A stretch of DNA of 5,664 bases from assembly GCA_021793495.1 (NCBI GenBank), contig JAJYSQ010000151.1:1-5664 (forward strand). The letters are read 5' to 3'. Source of the stretch: Actinomycetes bacterium (GTDB lineage Bacteria > Actinomycetota > Actinomycetes > JAJYSQ01). Below the pieces are notes generated by a model. That model was not told the DNA's origin, ran no database searches, and worked only from the letters and a program-made list of their open reading frames with translations. Made by a program: the position numbers and the translations under genes. Shown here piece by piece: positions 4,920 through 5,664 of this stretch; position 1 is the stretch's first letter; each line of letters begins with the position of its first letter.

Positions 4920-5664
4920 CTAGTGCGCGTGCGAGTGACCGTGACCGTGACCGGACTCGGTCGGTGCGGCCTCGCGAGCGTCGGCCACCAAGACCTCGGT
5001 GGTCAGCAGCATCGCGGCGATGGAGGCAGCATTGCGCAGCGCCGACCGGGTCACCTTGACCGGGTCGATGACCCCAGCGGCGATCAGGTCCACGTACTGT
5101 CCGGTCGCCGCGTCCAGTCCGTGACCAACCTCGGCCTGCGCGACCTTGGCCACCACGACCGCACCCGGCAGCCCCGCGTTCTCGGCAATCCAGTAGAGCG
5201 GGGCCTCGACCGCGCGGCGCACCAGCGCCACCCCGGTGGCCTCGTCACCGGTTCGGCCCAGGTTGTCGACCAGCACCGCGGCGGCGTGCACCAGAGCGCT
5301 ACCCCCACCAGCCACGATGCCCTCTTCGACGGCCGCCCGGGTGGCGGACACGGCATCCTCGATCCGGTGCTTGCGCTCCTTCATCTCCACCTCGGTGGCC
5401 GCGCCGACACCGATGACGCAGACCCCGCCCGCGAGCTTGGCCAGGCGCTCCTGGAGCTTCTCACGGTCCCAGTCCGAGTCTGTCGTGTCGATCTCGGCAC
5501 GGATCTGGCGGATCCGATCCTCCACCGCGGATCGCGGCCCCCCCCCGTCGATGATCGTCGTGTCTTCCTTGGTGACCATGACGCGGCGGGCCGAGCCGAG
5601 CACCTCCAGCCCCACCTGGTCGAGCTTGAGCCCCACCTCGGCGGAGACGACCTCGGCCCCGGTG
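4920..5664 (-). CDS. groEL: 60-kDa chaperonin GroEL (GroEL1-type), C-terminal part, cut by the window edge
   Basis: ATP-driven cytoplasmic folding chaperone that forms double heptameric rings with GroES. The visible 247 residues, starting T-G-A-E-V-V, cover the end of the apical domain and all of the C-terminal intermediate and equatorial domains. Conserved segments include [15 protein letters not shown] (66-80 of the fragment), [12 protein letters not shown] (87-98), [20 protein letters not shown] (102-121) and [10 protein letters not shown] (200-209). Asp103 matches the catalytic Asp398 of E. coli GroEL, and Asp200 the nucleotide-contacting Asp495. The tail is [10 protein letters not shown] instead of the Gly-Met repeats of E. 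coli GroEL. A His-rich tail is typical of actinobacterial GroEL1, the copy usually linked to groES; the tail makes GroEL1 likely, but groES lies outside the window. The coding strand has a run of nine G (5538-5546) in the D-G-G-G-P segment, with the frame intact on both sides. It ends at a TAG and is followed by a strong terminator. Confidence 0.96.
   Translation of the reverse strand, partial: TGAEVVSAEVGLKLDQVGLEVLGSARRVMVTKEDTTIIDGGGPRSAVEDRIRQIRAEIDTTDSDWDREKLQERLAKLAGGVCVIGVGAATEVEMKERKHRIEDAVSATRAAVEEGIVAGGGSALVHAAAVLVDNLGRTGDEATGVALVRRAVEAPLYWIAENAGLPGAVVVAKVAQAEVGHGLDAATGQYVDLIAAGVIDPVKVTRSALRNAASIAAMLLTTEVLVADAREAAPTESGHGHGHSHAH

Noticed and set aside
1..5664. Mobile element, CRISPR array, defence island or biosynthetic cluster
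   Set aside because: No transposase, integrase, cas-like gene, regularly spaced repeats, toxin-antitoxin pair or modular synthase is visible. The only tandem repeat has two copies without spacers.

Overview
The base composition (very GC-rich, G/C at nearly every third codon position), GTG starts, purine-rich Shine-Dalgarno sites and a His-tailed GroEL1-type chaperonin point to a high-GC actinomycete chromosome. I cannot name the genus. Every gene I can support lies on the minus strand, so the biological order runs from the right edge to the left.

Right to left: (1) the C-terminal part of a GroEL/Cpn60 gene, cut by the window edge and ending in a histidine-rich tail, followed by a very strong stem-loop terminator (4830-4876). 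(2) A roughly 130-nt leader and a 309-residue alpha-helical, TPR-like protein of unknown function. (3) A 144-nt gap holding a perfect 24-bp tandem duplication. (4) A dienelactone hydrolase family protein. (5) A family 5 (UDGb-type) uracil-DNA glycosylase whose GTG start lies two bases after the hydrolase stop. (6) A type II NADH:quinone oxidoreductase (NDH-2) starting 32 bp further on, with an unusual 50-residue Gly/Arg/Pro-rich C-terminal tail that runs through a 24-nt perfect palindrome. (7) A short stem-loop, then a 72-nt tRNA with anticodon UAA but a short variable arm. (8) About 517 nt with no supportable gene, containing several GC-rich hairpins.

The hydrolase, glycosylase and NDH-2 genes are spaced like an operon (gaps of 2 and 32 bp), possibly with the TPR-like gene upstream. 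Their predicted functions (alpha/beta hydrolase, DNA base excision repair, respiratory NADH oxidation) do not form one obvious pathway, so the grouping looks like housekeeping co-transcription. I see no mobile element, CRISPR array, phage gene or recognisable defence system.

The most unusual item is the tRNA. It has a Leu(UAA)-type anticodon loop on a body lacking the long variable arm of bacterial tRNA-Leu, and its D-loop lacks the usual GG. TTA codons, which it would read, do not occur in any of the protein genes shown here.
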